From assembly GCF_020447305.1 (NCBI RefSeq), contig NZ_CP095732.1, forward strand, positions 1,768,501 to 1,832,500: a stretch of 64,000 nucleotides of DNA, in the 5' to 3' direction. Position 1 is the first letter of the stretch, and each line of letters begins with the position of its first letter. Positions 19,881 through 30,214 of this stretch are shown here, in pieces. Made by a program: the position numbers and the translations under genes. The notes beneath the pieces were generated by a model. The model was not told the origin of the DNA and made no database searches. It was given only the letters and a program-made list of their open reading frames with translations. The DNA is from Abyssibius alkaniclasticus (GTDB taxonomy: Bacteria; Pseudomonadota; Alphaproteobacteria; Rhodobacterales; Rhodobacteraceae).

Positions 19881-21638
19881 ATGGCTGAGGCCGAAAAAGA
19901 CCAGACCGATGCGCCCGCCCCGAAAGGGCGGTTGGCGCGGCTGCGGGCCGGGCTGGGGGCGGGTGCGGTGCAAACCGGCGCGGTTTTGGCGCGCTGGCGG
20001 CGGGCCATCGGGGCCGAGCTGCGCGCCGGGCTGACCACCATTCGCCTGAAAGGGCCGGGGCAGGTGCAGTTCTGGCTGATCGCGCTGGTGATCGGCATTG
20101 TCGCCGGGCTGGCGGCCATCGGCTTTCGTGTCTCCATTCTGGCCCTGCAAGAGCTGTTTTACGGCGTCGATGACTTCACCCTTGCCAGCCATCTGGCCGA
20201 GCTTCATTGGGGCTGGGTGGTTGCCATTCCCATTCTGGGCGGGCTGGCGGTGGGGCTGATCCTGCACAGATTCACCCCCGATGGCCGTGCCCAGAACCTG
20301 GCCTCGGTGATCGAGGGTGCGGCTTTGCGCGACGGGCGGGTTCAAAAACGGGTGGGGCTCGCCTCGACCCTCGCCTCGCTCATCACGCTTTCAACCGGCG
20401 GCTCCAGCGGGCGCGAAGGGCCGGTCGTGCATCTGGGGGCGGTCATTTCAAGCTGGGTGTCCAATGTCATCCATGCCGATGGCATTACCGCGCGCGACCT
20501 GATGGGCTGCGCCGTGGCGGCGGCTGTTTCCGCCAGCTTCAACGCCCCCATTGCCGGTGCGCTGTTCGCGCTAGAGGTTGTGCTGCGCCATTTCGCCGTT
20601 CACGCCTTTGCGCCCATAGTCATAGCCTCGGTTGCCGGCACGGTGGTCAGCCGGTTGCAAATGGGCAATGTGACCGAGTTCATTTTGCCGGTGAACATGC
20701 TGGGTTTCTACGAAGAGCTGCCCGCCTTTACCATTCTTGGCCTGCTTTGCGGCTTTGTGGCATATGCGATGATGCGCGCGATCTTCATTGCCGAAGATGC
20801 GGGCGACTATGTGGCGCGCATTACCCGTATGCCGAAATGGCTGCGCCCGGCTGTGGCGGGGGCCCTGCTTGGCGGAATTGCCATTTCCTATCCGCATATC
20901 ATTGGTGTGGGCTATGAAACCACCGAAGCCGCGCTGACCGGCAACCTGTTGCTTTGGGAGGCGATAGTTTTCGCCATAACGAAATGCATTGCCGTGGCCA
21001 TTACCTTTGCCGGGCGCATGGGGGGCGGGATATTCTCGCCCTCGCTGATGATGGGGGCGCTGACCGGGCTGGCCTTCGGGGCGGTGGCAACCACAATCTT
21101 CCCCGGCGTTTCAGGCACCGAAACGCTTTACGCGCTGGCGGGCATGGGGGCGGTGGCGGCGGCCGTGCTTGGGGCGCCAATTTCCACCACATTGATCGTG
21201 TTTGAACTGACGGGCGATTGGCAGGCCGGGATTGCGGTGATGGTGACCGTCTCGCTTGCCTCGGCCCTTGCCAGCCGTCTGGTGCATCGCTCCTTCTTTC
21301 TGACGCAGCTCGAGCGCAGTGGCGTGCATCTGGCAGGCGGGCCGCAAGACTATCTGCCCGCCACAATTTCGGCGGGCCGCCTGATGCGCGCGCTGGGGGC
21401 CGATAACGGCCCGTCTGAAAGCCAGTTGAGCGATCTGGTGGCGCAAGGCGTGTTCGTGGCCCCCAATGACACGCTTGAAAAGGCGCTGCCATTGCTCGAC
21501 AAGGTCGGCCTCTTACCCGTTGTGCGGCAAGCCGCCGATGGGAGCGGGCCGGAAATTCTGGGTGCGGTTTACCATGTCGATGCGTTGAAAGCCTATGCCC
21601 GCGCCTTGGCTGAAACGGCGCGCGAAGAACATTCCTGA
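19881..21638 (+). CDS. ClC-family chloride channel/antiporter with C-terminal CBS-like region
   Basis: Chloride transport across the inner membrane. 585 aa from ATG 19881 (GTG at 19875 is an alternative). A basic N-terminal tail precedes about ten hydrophobic segments. The selectivity motif GSSGREGPVVHLGA contains the gating glutamate, and GGGIFSPSLMMGA matches the GxFxP motif. The last ~110 residues lie outside the membrane and look like a partial or single CBS unit (NDTLEKALPLLDKVGLLPVV). Divergent from the dehydrogenase with a 60-bp gap. Confidence 0.9.
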   Translation: MAEAEKDQTDAPAPKGRLARLRAGLGAGAVQTGAVLARWRRAIGAELRAGLTTIRLKGPGQVQFWLIALVIGIVAGLAAIGFRVSILALQELFYGVDDFTLASHLAELHWGWVVAIPILGGLAVGLILHRFTPDGRAQNLASVIEGAALRDGRVQKRVGLASTLASLITLSTGGSSGREGPVVHLGAVISSWVSNVIHADGITARDLMGCAVAAAVSASFNAPIAGALFALEVVLRHFAVHAFAPIVIASVAGTVVSRLQMGNVTEFILPVNMLGFYEELPAFTILGLLCGFVAYAMMRAIFIAEDAGDYVARITRMPKWLRPAVAGALLGGIAISYPHIIGVGYETTEAALTGNLLLWEAIVFAITKCIAVAITFAGRMGGGIFSPSLMMGALTGLAFGAVATTIFPGVSGTETLYALAGMGAVAAAVLGAPISTTLIVFELTGDWQAGIAVMVTVSLASALASRLVHRSFFLTQLERSGVHLAGGPQDYLPATISAGRLMRALGADNGPSESQLSDLVAQGVFVAPNDTLEKALPLLDKVGLLPVVRQAADGSGPEILGAVYHVDALKAYARALAETAREEHS

Positions 21639-21728
21639 CGCGGCGCGACAAGGGCAGTTTGCCTGAAGCCTTGCGCCCGCGCCGCCCTGCACCCATAGTG
21701 CCCCGACGAGCATTCAGAGGCATTCATC

Positions 21729-22700
21729 ATGGATAAACCACTCAATTTCGGCGTGTTGGGCGCATCGCATTTTGCCGCAAGCGCAATGGCACCGGCCATT
21801 CATGCCGCACAGGGCGCACGCCTTGCCGCCCTTGCCAGCCAGAACCCCGCCAATATTGCGAAATTCACCGGCTTCTGCCCCGATTTGCGCGTGCATGACA
21901 GTTATGAAGCCCTGCTCGCCGACCCTGAGATTGACGCCGTTTACATCCCGCTGCCCAACCACCTGCATGTCGAATGGGCGCTCAAGGCCAATGCGGCGGG
22001 CAAGCATGTGCTGTGCGAAAAGCCGATCGCGCTGCGGGCCACGGAAATTGACCAGCTCATCGCCGCGCGCGATACCAGCGGGCTGCAACTGGCCGAGGCC
22101 TATATGATCGTCCACCATCCGCAATGGCAGCGCGCGCGGGCGCTGCTGGGTGAGGGCATGATTGGTGAAATCCGGCATGTCGACGGGGTGTTCAGCTATT
22201 TCAACGCCGATGCCGCCAATATCCGCAACCGCCCGGAAACCGGCGGCGGGGCGCTGCGCGACATCGGTGTCTATCCGTTTGGCGCGGCGCGCTGGATGCT
22301 GGGGGCGGAGCCAGAGTCCATTGCCCATGCGATGCTGCATATCGAGAACGGTGTCGATACCACCGCGCATGTCAGTGCCGAATTTGGTGGCGCAAGCTTC
22401 AGCGCAATGGTGTCGATGCGCATGGCCAACCGGCAGGCGATGGTGTTTCACGGCACAAAGGGCGTGATGAGCTTGCAAACACCGTTCAATGCGGGGGTGT
22501 TTGACCTTGCACAGATCGAACTGTCCTTGCCCGACAACCGCCGCGTTGTGGAACGTTTTCCGGCAGTCAACCAATATGTGCTGCAGGTGCAGGCCTTTTG
22601 CGATGCCGCGCGCAATGGCACGGCTTATGCCTGGCCGCTGGAACAGGCGCGCGGCACGCAGGCCATGCTTGAAATGGTGTTCGCGGCGGCGGCTGGCTAG
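21729..22700 (+). CDS. Gfo/Idh/MocA-family oxidoreductase
   Basis: NAD(P)-dependent sugar or polyol oxidoreductase family. 323 aa. N-terminal Rossmann domain FGVLGASHFAASAMAPAIHA (residues 7-26), the family HVLCEKPIAL motif near 95-104 with the conserved Lys, then the C-terminal alpha/beta domain with GALRDIGVYPFGAARWML. No partner genes for a sugar pathway are adjacent, so the substrate is unknown. Stop codons overlap with the convergent VOC gene. Confidence 0.9.
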   Translation: MDKPLNFGVLGASHFAASAMAPAIHAAQGARLAALASQNPANIAKFTGFCPDLRVHDSYEALLADPEIDAVYIPLPNHLHVEWALKANAAGKHVLCEKPIALRATEIDQLIAARDTSGLQLAEAYMIVHHPQWQRARALLGEGMIGEIRHVDGVFSYFNADAANIRNRPETGGGALRDIGVYPFGAARWMLGAEPESIAHAMLHIENGVDTTAHVSAEFGGASFSAMVSMRMANRQAMVFHGTKGVMSLQTPFNAGVFDLAQIELSLPDNRRVVERFPAVNQYVLQVQAFCDAARNGTAYAWPLEQARGTQAMLEMVFAAAAG

Positions 22701-23143
22701 ATCTGTTCCGGGTCGTCTGGCAGGGTCAGTGTGCCATCGGCGTTGAGCGGCCAGAACGGGTTCATCGCCAGTTCCCAGACATGGCCATCGGGGTCGGCGT
22801 AATAGCCGGAATAGCCGCCCCAGAACACCTCCTCCGGGGCTTTGAGCGCGCGCGCGCCAGCCGCCAGTGCAGTTGCAAAGGCGGTATCGACCTCTGCCCT
22901 GGTGCTGAAATTCTGCGCAAGGCTCATTGCGCCCGTGCCAAGTGCTGCGCCCTTGCGACCCTGGTCTTCAGCCAGGGCCGCGCGGCCAAACAGCCCCAGA
23001 ACCGCGCCCTGCATCTGGAAAAACACAACAGATTCAAGTGCGCGCGCCTCGACCCAGCCAAGCGCGTTGTAAAACGCCTTGGCGCGGGGCAGGTCATCGA
23101 CCCCCAGCGTGATCAGGGTTACGCGCTGCGGGGTCATGCTCAT
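22697..23143 (-). CDS. VOC-family (glyoxalase-like) protein
   Basis: 148 aa, one vicinal-oxygen-chelate module pair: N-terminal VTLITLGVDDLPRAKAFYNALGW and C-terminal SGYYADPDGHVWELAMNPFW, the usual metal-site-bearing end. Likely a dioxygenase or glyoxalase-type enzyme; substrate unknown. Its ATG overlaps the DUF427 stop by 4 nt, so both are in one transcript. Confidence 0.88.
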   Translation of the reverse strand: MSMTPQRVTLITLGVDDLPRAKAFYNALGWVEARALESVVFFQMQGAVLGLFGRAALAEDQGRKGAALGTGAMSLAQNFSTRAEVDTAFATALAAGARALKAPEEVFWGGYSGYYADPDGHVWELAMNPFWPLNADGTLTLPDDPEQI

Positions 23144-23481
23144 ATCCGCTCGACCGTGACCTTGTCATCATAGAATGACAGCATTCCGGCAATGGCTTCG
23201 GCGCCGGGCAGCGGGGATTCATAGCTCCAGGCCACGTCCTTGATGACCATGCTTTTGCTGACAATCGAAAAATAGCTGGCCGTGCCTTTCAGATGGCATT
23301 GCGTAACCGTTTCCGACGGGTCCAGAAACTCCATCGCAATATCGGCGCGGGGCAGATACAGCCGTGGTTCGGGCCCGTCATCATAAAGCCAGACGGCATT
23401 GTCGGTTTCACCGATTACCGCGCCACCACCGCGCAGCACATAATGGCCCGGTGCGGGTTCAATCCGTAAAGCGTCTGTCAT
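23140..23481 (-). CDS. DUF427 family protein
   Basis: 113 aa, soluble, all-beta looking. Motifs KGTASYFSI and VAWSYESPLPGAEAI are typical of DUF427. Biochemical function unknown. AGGAGG lies just upstream of the ATG at 23481. Co-translated with the VOC gene. Confidence 0.88.
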   Translation of the reverse strand: MTDALRIEPAPGHYVLRGGGAVIGETDNAVWLYDDGPEPRLYLPRADIAMEFLDPSETVTQCHLKGTASYFSIVSKSMVIKDVAWSYESPLPGAEAIAGMLSFYDDKVTVERI

Positions 23482-23511
23482 AAGGCCTCCTGGCTTGGAT
23501 GTTTGGGTATA

Positions 23512-25326
23512 TCACGAAATCGGCGCGCAGGCATCGCGCAGCCAGTTTTGGCAAGCGGTGCTGACCAGCGGGCCGATTTCGGCCAATACGCGGGCATGAT
23601 AGCCGTTCAGCCAGTCAAGCTGGGCAGAATTCAGCAGGGCCGCGTCAATCAGTCGCCGATCAATGGGCGCAAGCGTCAGGGTTTCAAAGCCGTGCATGGG
23701 CCTGTCGCCCCCCTCAATCGCCTCGGCGGGCAGGGTGGCCATCAGGTTTTCGAGCCGGATGCCAAACGCCCCTTCGCGGTAATAGCCCGGCTCGTTGGAC
23801 AGCACGACACCGGCTTCAATGGGTGTTGTGGCGCGGCGGGCCAGCCCGTGCGGGCCTTCATGCACACCCAGATAGGCACCCACCCCATGCCCGGTGCCGT
23901 GGTCATAATCCTGCCCGGCGACCCAAAGCGCCGCCCGCGCCAGCACATCAAGATGCGCCCCGGCAATCCCTTCGGGAAAGCGGATGCGTGACATGTCGAT
24001 CATGCCGGCCAGCACGCGCGTGAAGGGGGCAACAGCCTCGGGCGGGGCGGTGCCGATGGCCACGGTGCGTGTAATATCGGTGGTGCCATCCAGATATTGC
24101 GCGCCGCTATCGACCAAAAGCAGCTCGCCGGGGGTTACGGCACGGTTGGTATCCTCGGTTACGCGATAATGGATGATCGCCCCGTTCGGCCCGGCCCCGC
24201 AGATGGTTTCAAAGGAAATATCGGTCATCTGGTTGGATGTAGCGCGGATTGCCTCAAGTTTTGTGACAACGTCAATTTCGGTCAAATCGCCCTTGGTTGC
24301 CGTTGACTCGAGCCAGAACAGGAATTCGGCCATTGCCGCCCCGTCGCGCAGATGCGCGGCGCGCAGTCCGGCCAGTTCGGCGGTGTTCTTGCGCGCTTTG
24401 GGCAGGCGGCACGGGTCGGTCAGCGGGCGGGGGTGTTCAAGCTGGTCAGAAATCCAGACCGGCGCGCTGGCCATATCCACCCCGACAGGCGCTTCAAGCG
24501 CGCGCAGAACCGCGCCAAGATCGGCGGGGGCAATGGGCCGGACCGCCGGGCCGAAATGCGCGGCAAGCGCGGGGGTAATGCGCGCAGGCTCTACGAAAAG
24601 ATCAACGCTTTCATCGTCATAGGCTATGGCAAAGGCAAGCATGACCGGTGTGCGCGCAATATCGGCCCCGCGGATATTCAGCAGCCAGGCAATCGAATCC
24701 GGCAGGCTAAGCACACAGGCCGCCAGGCCTGCCTTGCGCAGACTTTCAGCCAGCGCGGCGCGTTTATCGGCGCTGGCAACCCCCGCAAACTCCAGCGGAT
24801 GCGGCACGATGGGCGCGGCAGGGCGGGTGGGCTGGTCGGCCCAGATCGCATCAATCGGGTTATCCGGCGCGCCGCTCGCGCTCTGGCATTTCACCAGCTT
24901 TGCGCCTTTTGCGGCCAAAACCTCGTCCAGTGCCTTGATCTGGTCGGCAGTGTGCAACATCGGATCATAGCCGATCATTGCACCTTCCGGCGCATGTTCG
25001 GCCAGCCAACGGCCACTGGTGGCGGGGGGCACATGCACCGGGGTAAAGACGGTTGTATCGCATTGTGCTATGGCCTGAAGGCGATAGCGGCCATCAACCT
25101 CCACCCCGGCCTTGTCGGCCAGCACCAGCCCCAACCCGGCCGAGCCTGTAAACCCCGTGAGCCAGGCCAAACGCTCATCGGCGGGGGCGACGTTCTCGCC
25201 CTGATGGGCATCGGCGCGCGGCACCAGAAACCCGTCAAGGCCACGGCGCGCAAGTTCGTTGCGCAGATGTTTCAGCCGTTCGGCCCCCGTATGTGGCGAT
25301 GTCGAGGCTTCAAAGGTCTGGAACAT
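23512..25326 (-). CDS. Xaa-Pro aminopeptidase, M24B family, long form
   Basis: Removes N-terminal residues before proline. 604 aa from the ATG at 25326, the length of eukaryote-like three-domain aminopeptidase P enzymes. Two N-terminal creatinase-like domains (RLAWLTGFTGSAGLGLV near residue 60) precede the pita-bread catalytic domain. Metal ligands are visible in LVDSGAQYLDGTTDITRT (two Asp), HGTGHGVGAYLGVHEGP (His) and SNEPGYY (Glu). The frame is open upstream to 25392, but that start gives a non-homologous tail. Confidence 0.93.
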   Translation of the reverse strand: MFQTFEASTSPHTGAERLKHLRNELARRGLDGFLVPRADAHQGENVAPADERLAWLTGFTGSAGLGLVLADKAGVEVDGRYRLQAIAQCDTTVFTPVHVPPATSGRWLAEHAPEGAMIGYDPMLHTADQIKALDEVLAAKGAKLVKCQSASGAPDNPIDAIWADQPTRPAAPIVPHPLEFAGVASADKRAALAESLRKAGLAACVLSLPDSIAWLLNIRGADIARTPVMLAFAIAYDDESVDLFVEPARITPALAAHFGPAVRPIAPADLGAVLRALEAPVGVDMASAPVWISDQLEHPRPLTDPCRLPKARKNTAELAGLRAAHLRDGAAMAEFLFWLESTATKGDLTEIDVVTKLEAIRATSNQMTDISFETICGAGPNGAIIHYRVTEDTNRAVTPGELLLVDSGAQYLDGTTDITRTVAIGTAPPEAVAPFTRVLAGMIDMSRIRFPEGIAGAHLDVLARAALWVAGQDYDHGTGHGVGAYLGVHEGPHGLARRATTPIEAGVVLSNEPGYYREGAFGIRLENLMATLPAEAIEGGDRPMHGFETLTLAPIDRRLIDAALLNSAQLDWLNGYHARVLAEIGPLVSTACQNWLRDACAPIS

Positions 25327-25422
25327 GGTATCCGGCTTTCTGGTATCACGTGGCATATGCCGTTTGCGCAGCGAAACAAACATGGCTAGCATTGCGGCAG
25401 ATGCAATACGAAAGGGCCGCGA

Positions 25423-25851
25423 ATGGCAAGGCTGCTGGCATTCATTATTTTCATCGCGGCACTGGCGGCGGGCGGCATGGACGCGTTTTTCGCCTTCGAC
25501 AAGCGCACCGATTTCGAATTCCTGTCAATCGGCGACCACTGGTTCCGGCTGGATCCTGACAGCCTGTTCGGAATGCAGGCCGCAATGGAGCAGATGGGCC
25601 TGTGGAGCGCGATGGATTATGTGTTTCAATTTCTGATGATGCCCGCCGCCCCGACCCTGGCCGTTATTGCCGTTGTGCTATGGGTTCTGGGTGGATTGTT
25701 CCGGCGGAACCGGGTTGCCACGCCAAGGCCGGGCAAGGTGAAGGTGGCCAAAAACTCTACCCGTGCCCGGCGCAACGCTGCCGCGCTTCATGATAACAAG
25801 CATGATACAGTGCAGGCCAGCCGCAGCGGGCCGGTCAGGCGAATGCGCTGA
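25423..25851 (+). CDS. Small membrane protein, unknown
   Basis: 142 aa with an N-terminal hydrophobic segment (about residues 3-18), a second membrane segment near 73-95 and a basic C-terminal tail ([17 protein letters not shown]) likely in the cytoplasm. Divergent from the aminopeptidase. Its 3' end overlaps the convergent cobT end by 17 nt. Not recognised. Confidence 0.7.
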   Translation: MARLLAFIIFIAALAAGGMDAFFAFDKRTDFEFLSIGDHWFRLDPDSLFGMQAAMEQMGLWSAMDYVFQFLMMPAAPTLAVIAVVLWVLGGLFRRNRVATPRPGKVKVAKNSTRARRNAAALHDNKHDTVQASRSGPVRRMR

Positions 25852-27703
25852 TGCGCGCGCGTTTGCGGCTGTCGGTCTCAAACAGGCTGGCAAGCTGTTC
25901 GGTCATGGCACCGGCCAGCTGTTCGACATCGGTTATGGTCACGGCGCGCTTGTAATAGCGGGTCACATCATGGCCAATGCCAATGGCCAAAAGCTCGACC
26001 GCGCGCCGCCTCTCGACCATTTCAATGACATCGCGCAGATGTTTTTCCAGATAGTTGGCCGGGTTCACGCTGAGCGTGCTGTCATCGACCGGCGCACCAT
26101 CGGAAATCACCATCAGAATCTTGCGCGCCTCGCGGCGGGACGTAATGCGCCGATGCGCCCATTCCAGCGCCTCGCCGTCTATGTTTTCCTTGAGCAGGCC
26201 TTCTTTCATCATCAGGCCCAAATTCGGCCGCGCCCGCCGCCACGGCGCATCGGCCGATTTATAGACGATATGGCGCAAGTCATTCAGCCGGCCGGGCAAA
26301 GCGGGGCGGTTGGCCGCCAGCCATGCCTCGCGGCTTTGCCCGCCCTTCCAGGCGCGGGTTGTGAACCCCAGAATCTCGCATTTCACCTGGCAGCGTTCCA
26401 GCGTGCGGGCCAGAACATCGGCGCAGATCGCGGCAATGGAAATGGGGCGCCCGCGCATCGAGCCGGAATTGTCGAGCAGCAGCGTCACCACCGTGTCGCG
26501 AAACTCGGTATCCTGTTCCTGCTTGAAGGAAAGCGGCGTCGTCGGGTTGGCCACCACGCGCGCAAGGCGGGCGGCATCGAGCGTGCCTTCTTCCAAGTCA
26601 AACTCCCAGGCGCGGTTTTGTTGGGCCTGCAGGCGGCGTTGCAGCTTGTTGGCAAGGCGGCTGACCGCGCCTTTCAGCGGCTCTAGCTGCTGGTCCAGAT
26701 AGCTGCGCAAACGCTCCAGCTCGGCAGGGTCGGCAAGGTCTTCGGCAAGAATTTCCTCGTCGAACGCGGTCTGGTAAACCTTGTAGTTGACATCAGCCTC
26801 CGAAATGGGGGGCGGTGGCGCGGTTTCATCGGGCGGGGCGCCGTCCTGCATTTCGGCATCGTCCATCGGCTCGGCATCGGCATCATCCTGCAAGGCGGCC
26901 TGGGCCTGCTGCTGCTGCTCGTCCTCGCTGCTTTCCTGGCTCTCCTCGTCGGAAGGATCGCCCTCGCTCTCATCCTCGCCGCCATCGTCTTGCGGTTCGC
27001 TATCCTCGCCCTCGGATTCCGCGTTCTCCTCGGACTCGTCATCCATCTCGTCGGGGTCATCGCCCAACTGGTCGCCATAGCCAAGGTCGGAGATGACCTG
27101 CCGCGCCAGCCGCGCAAAGCTGGCCTGGTCATCCATCATGTCCGAGGCATTGCGCAACGTGTCGCCGGCATTGCTGTCAAGGAACCCCTGCCAGAGGTTC
27201 AGCACATTATCGGCCCCTTCGGGCAGGGCGCGGCCCGTGGCCATCTGGCGCAAGTAATAGCCCGCCGCCGTGGCCAGCGGTGCATCGGCGGCGTCGCGCA
27301 GTTGCGCATAGCCCATGCGCTTTGCCTCGGCCCCGATGCGCGCATCTATGTTGCGCTGCGTGCCGGGCATGGTTTCCGCCCCCATCGCCTCGCAGCGCGC
27401 GGTTTCCATCGCCTCATACAAGGCCGCCGCCACCTCGCCCTGCGGACGGTAACGCCGATGCACGCCCGCATCGTGAAAGCGCAGCTTCAGCGCCAGCGCA
27501 TCGGCGGTGCCGCGCGCGGCAATCACCTCATCGGCAGCCATGCGGCGGGAAACCTGCGGCAAGCGCAGCCCGCCATCGCCCGTCAACCCCGCCGGGTCGA
27601 GCGAGAATGTCACGTTCAGCTCGCCATCACCCGCAATCGCGCGCGTGGCTTCCACCAGCGCCTTTTTGAACGGATCAGAGGGGTTGTCGGATGGTTTAGC
27701 CAA
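25835..27703 (-). CDS. cobT: CobT, aerobic cobaltochelatase subunit
   Basis: Subunit of the CobNST complex that inserts cobalt into hydrogenobyrinic acid a,c-diamide during aerobic B12 synthesis. 622 aa. N-terminal [20 protein letters not shown] is the family start. A very acidic Glu/Asp/Ser linker lies around residues 215-300. The C-terminal VWA domain has the MIDAS motif [13 protein letters not shown]. The gene starts with TTG (27701-27703) and overlaps the cobS stop by 8 nt; an ATG start that keeps the conserved N-terminus does not exist. Confidence 0.95.
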   Translation of the reverse strand: MAKPSDNPSDPFKKALVEATRAIAGDGELNVTFSLDPAGLTGDGGLRLPQVSRRMAADEVIAARGTADALALKLRFHDAGVHRRYRPQGEVAAALYEAMETARCEAMGAETMPGTQRNIDARIGAEAKRMGYAQLRDAADAPLATAAGYYLRQMATGRALPEGADNVLNLWQGFLDSNAGDTLRNASDMMDDQASFARLARQVISDLGYGDQLGDDPDEMDDESEENAESEGEDSEPQDDGGEDESEGDPSDEESQESSEDEQQQQAQAALQDDADAEPMDDAEMQDGAPPDETAPPPPISEADVNYKVYQTAFDEEILAEDLADPAELERLRSYLDQQLEPLKGAVSRLANKLQRRLQAQQNRAWEFDLEEGTLDAARLARVVANPTTPLSFKQEQDTEFRDTVVTLLLDNSGSMRGRPISIAAICADVLARTLERCQVKCEILGFTTRAWKGGQSREAWLAANRPALPGRLNDLRHIVYKSADAPWRRARPNLGLMMKEGLLKENIDGEALEWAHRRITSRREARKILMVISDGAPVDDSTLSVNPANYLEKHLRDVIEMVERRRAVELLAIGIGHDVTRYYKRAVTITDVEQLAGAMTEQLASLFETDSRKRARISAFA

Positions 27704-28667
27704 GGCTCATGCTCACAGCGCTTTCGGGCAGTTCCTCGTCAAAGCAGCGTTGGTAGAATTCGGCGACCGTCTGGCGCTCCAGCTCGTCGCATTTGTTCAG
27801 GAAGGTCAGGCGGAAGGCGAAGCCGACGGAGCCGAAAATCTCGGCATTCTGGGCCCAAGTGATGACAGTGCGGGGTGACATCACCGTCGAAATATCGCCG
27901 TTTTTGAACGCGGCGCGCGACAAATCCGCCACGGTAACCATGCGGCCAATGGTTTTGCGGCCTTTTTCGGAATTGTAATGCGGGGATTTGGACAGCACGA
28001 TCGCCGCCTCGGCATCATGGCTGAGATAGTTCAGCGTGGCGACAAGCGACCAACGGTCCATCTGGCCCTGGTTGATCTGCTGCGTGCCGTGGTAAAGCCC
28101 GGTCGTATCGCCCAAACCCACCGTGTTGGAGGTGGCGAAAATGCGGAAATACGGGTGCGGGGTAATCACCTTGTTCTGGTCAAGCAGGGTCAGCTTGCCA
28201 TCGGTTTCCAGCACGCGCTGGATGACGAACATCACATCGGGGCGGCCTGCATCATATTCATCAAACACAATCGCGCAGTTGTTGCGCAGCGCCCAGGGCA
28301 GAATGCCTTCCTGAAACTCGGTGACTTGCTTGCCGTCTTTCAGCTTGATCGCGTCCTTGCCGATCAGGTCGATCCGGCTGACATGGCTGTCAAGGTTCAC
28401 GCGCACGCAGGGCCAGTTCAGCCGCGCGGCAACCTGTTCGATATGCGTCGATTTGCCCGTGCCGTGATAGCCCTGGATCATCACGCGCCGGTTGTTGCGA
28501 AAGCCTGCCAGTATAGCCAGCGTGGTGTCCGGGTCGAACTTGTAGGTGCTGTCGATATCGGGCACACGGTCGCTCCGCTCTTCAAAGCCCTTCACCGACA
28601 TATCGGAATCAATTCCGAATACTTCGCGAACGTCAATATCTTCGGTGGGCTTGATGCGTTGTTCCAT
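27696..28667 (-). CDS. cobS: CobS, AAA+ ATPase subunit of cobaltochelatase
   Basis: AAA+ ATPase driving cobalt insertion with CobT and CobN. 323 aa from the ATG at 28667, which has AGAGGA 6 nt upstream; the frame is open further to 28796 without homology. Walker [16 protein letters not shown] near residue 70, Walker [18 protein letters not shown], and sensor-1 region FRIFATSNT are present. cobN is not in this window. Confidence 0.96.
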   Translation of the reverse strand: MEQRIKPTEDIDVREVFGIDSDMSVKGFEERSDRVPDIDSTYKFDPDTTLAILAGFRNNRRVMIQGYHGTGKSTHIEQVAARLNWPCVRVNLDSHVSRIDLIGKDAIKLKDGKQVTEFQEGILPWALRNNCAIVFDEYDAGRPDVMFVIQRVLETDGKLTLLDQNKVITPHPYFRIFATSNTVGLGDTTGLYHGTQQINQGQMDRWSLVATLNYLSHDAEAAIVLSKSPHYNSEKGRKTIGRMVTVADLSRAAFKNGDISTVMSPRTVITWAQNAEIFGSVGFAFRLTFLNKCDELERQTVAEFYQRCFDEELPESAVSMSLG

Positions 28668-28819
28668 ACGGTCCTCTATCGGCGAAATATGCTTGCAAAT
28701 GCTTGTTCGAGGTATGGATGAATCGTAAAGCGGGTTCAAGAGTAAGCCAGCAAATTGCGCTTGCCATTGCGCGGAAGTCCCATAGTCTGGCAGCAACGCC
28801 CCGCAATGAAAGCCAATAA

Positions 28820-29359
28820 GTGCAGTTGAATGACGTTGAAAAGCTTATCGGACAGGTTGCCTTGCGCGACCGTGCGGCGTTTTTGGCGCTCTATCAGGCG
28901 ACTTCGGCGAAACTTTTTGGCGTTTGCCTTCGTATCTTAGGGGATAGGGCCGAGTCCGAGGATGCTTTGCAAGAAGCCTATGTCCGGATCTGGCAGCGGG
29001 CGGATCAATATGCGCAGCGGGGCTATTCCCCCATGACATGGCTGATCACCATCGCCCGCAACCTTGCGATAGACCATTTGCGCGCGCGCCGTGCGCCCGC
29101 CGATGGCACCGAGGTGTTGGAAACCCTGCCCGATAGTGGCCCCAACCCCGAACAGGCCGCGCTTGCGGCCGATGAAGGCGCCCAGCTTGGTGCCTGCCTC
29201 GACGGGCTCGACCCTGTCCATTCCGATGCGGTGCGCCGCGTCTATCTGGACGGTGACAGCTACCAGGATCTGGCGACACGCCACGATGTGCCGCTGAATA
29301 CAATGCGAACCTGGCTGCGCCGCAGCCTGCAAAAACTGAAAGAGTGCCTGAGTAAATGA
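28820..29359 (+). CDS. ECF RNA polymerase sigma factor paired with RskA
   Basis: 179 aa alternative sigma factor. Region 2 ([19 protein letters not shown] with the DALQE core, residues about 46-64, and [17 protein letters not shown]) and region 4 HTH ([20 protein letters not shown]) are clear. It follows an in-frame stop directly; the likely start is GTG 28820 (or TTG 28826), both weakly supported by a GAAAG upstream. Its stop overlaps the anti-sigma ATG, the classic sigma/anti-sigma arrangement. Faces away from cobS. Confidence 0.93.
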   Translation: MQLNDVEKLIGQVALRDRAAFLALYQATSAKLFGVCLRILGDRAESEDALQEAYVRIWQRADQYAQRGYSPMTWLITIARNLAIDHLRARRAPADGTEVLETLPDSGPNPEQAALAADEGAQLGACLDGLDPVHSDAVRRVYLDGDSYQDLATRHDVPLNTMRTWLRRSLQKLKECLSK

Positions 29360-30027
29360 GCGACACCGACCTGCATAAACCTTCAGACGAGGACAGCGCC
29401 GCTGAATACGCGCTGCATCTGATGGCGCCTGCAGAGCGGGCGGCGTTCGAGGCGCGTTTGGCGGCTGAACCCGCCTTGCGCGCAATGGTCGATTTCTGGC
29501 ACGACCGCCTGTCGCCGCTGGATGGTGAATTCGCCCCTGCCGTGCCGCCCGCCAATCTGTTTGCCAAGGTCGAGGCGCGCTTGTTTGAAACCCCAGCCCG
29601 CCGCCGCCTATGGTGGCCGTGGCTGGCGGGCGGGCTTGTGGCCGCAGCCCTGGCCGTGGTTGTGCTGCAACCCGGCCTGTTCGCCCCTGATGCGCCGGTT
29701 TACACCGCCGAAATGGCCGATGAATCCCGCAGCATCGTGCTGACTGCCGCTGTCAACGCCGCAACCGGCGCGCTGACCGTGACGCGTGTTTCCGGCATTG
29801 TGCCCGAAGGTCGCGACCAGGAGCTTTGGCTGATCGTGCCCGAGGTGGACGCGCCAATTTCACTGGGTGTGCTGCCCGATACCGTGACCGAAATCACCAT
29901 TCCCGAAACCTTCCGCGCCAATCTGAACCAGGCGGTTCTGGCCATTTCGGATGAGCCTTCGGGTGGCTCGCCAACGGGCGTTGCAACCGGCGCCGTGCTG
30001 GCCGTCGGGCCGCTTGCGCTGAACTGA
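29356..30027 (+). CDS. RskA-type transmembrane anti-sigma factor
   Basis: Membrane-bound inhibitor of the preceding ECF factor. 223 aa: cytoplasmic N-terminal domain (AAEYALHLMAPAERAAFEARL, a ZAS-like helix bundle without zinc ligands), one membrane segment (about residues 85-107), and a periplasmic RskA domain (residues about 125-223, GRDQELWLIVPE typical). Overlaps the sigma gene by 4 nt. Expected to release sigma after regulated proteolysis. Confidence 0.9.
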   Translation: MSDTDLHKPSDEDSAAEYALHLMAPAERAAFEARLAAEPALRAMVDFWHDRLSPLDGEFAPAVPPANLFAKVEARLFETPARRRLWWPWLAGGLVAAALAVVVLQPGLFAPDAPVYTAEMADESRSIVLTAAVNAATGALTVTRVSGIVPEGRDQELWLIVPEVDAPISLGVLPDTVTEITIPETFRANLNQAVLAISDEPSGGSPTGVATGAVLAVGPLALN

Positions 30028-30137
30028 TCCGGCTTTACCCGTCGTTTTTTCGCAAAAATTAAACTGTTAAAAAACAACGGTATAGCTGCGTTACCCGGCC
30101 TGTTTCCAAAGGTCATCAGAAAAAAATTTCCCACCTT

Positions 30138-30166
30138 TGAAACTATCTGTCCGCTGCCTGCGTATC
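30138..30166 (+). promoter_or_regulatory. Putative ECF-type promoter of the fasciclin gene
   Basis: TGAAAC (30138-30143) and CGTATC (30161-30166) with a 17-bp spacer match the general ECF pattern of a GGAAC/TGAAAC -35 and a CGT-containing -10. A start near 30173 would give a leader of about 42 nt before the ATG at 30215. The obvious candidate sigma is the adjacent ECF factor. This is inference from pattern only. Confidence 0.4.
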
Positions 30167-30214
30167 TACTTCAGGTCCGCGTGAGAGTAGGACTGCCAAC
30201 AAAGGAGAGACACA

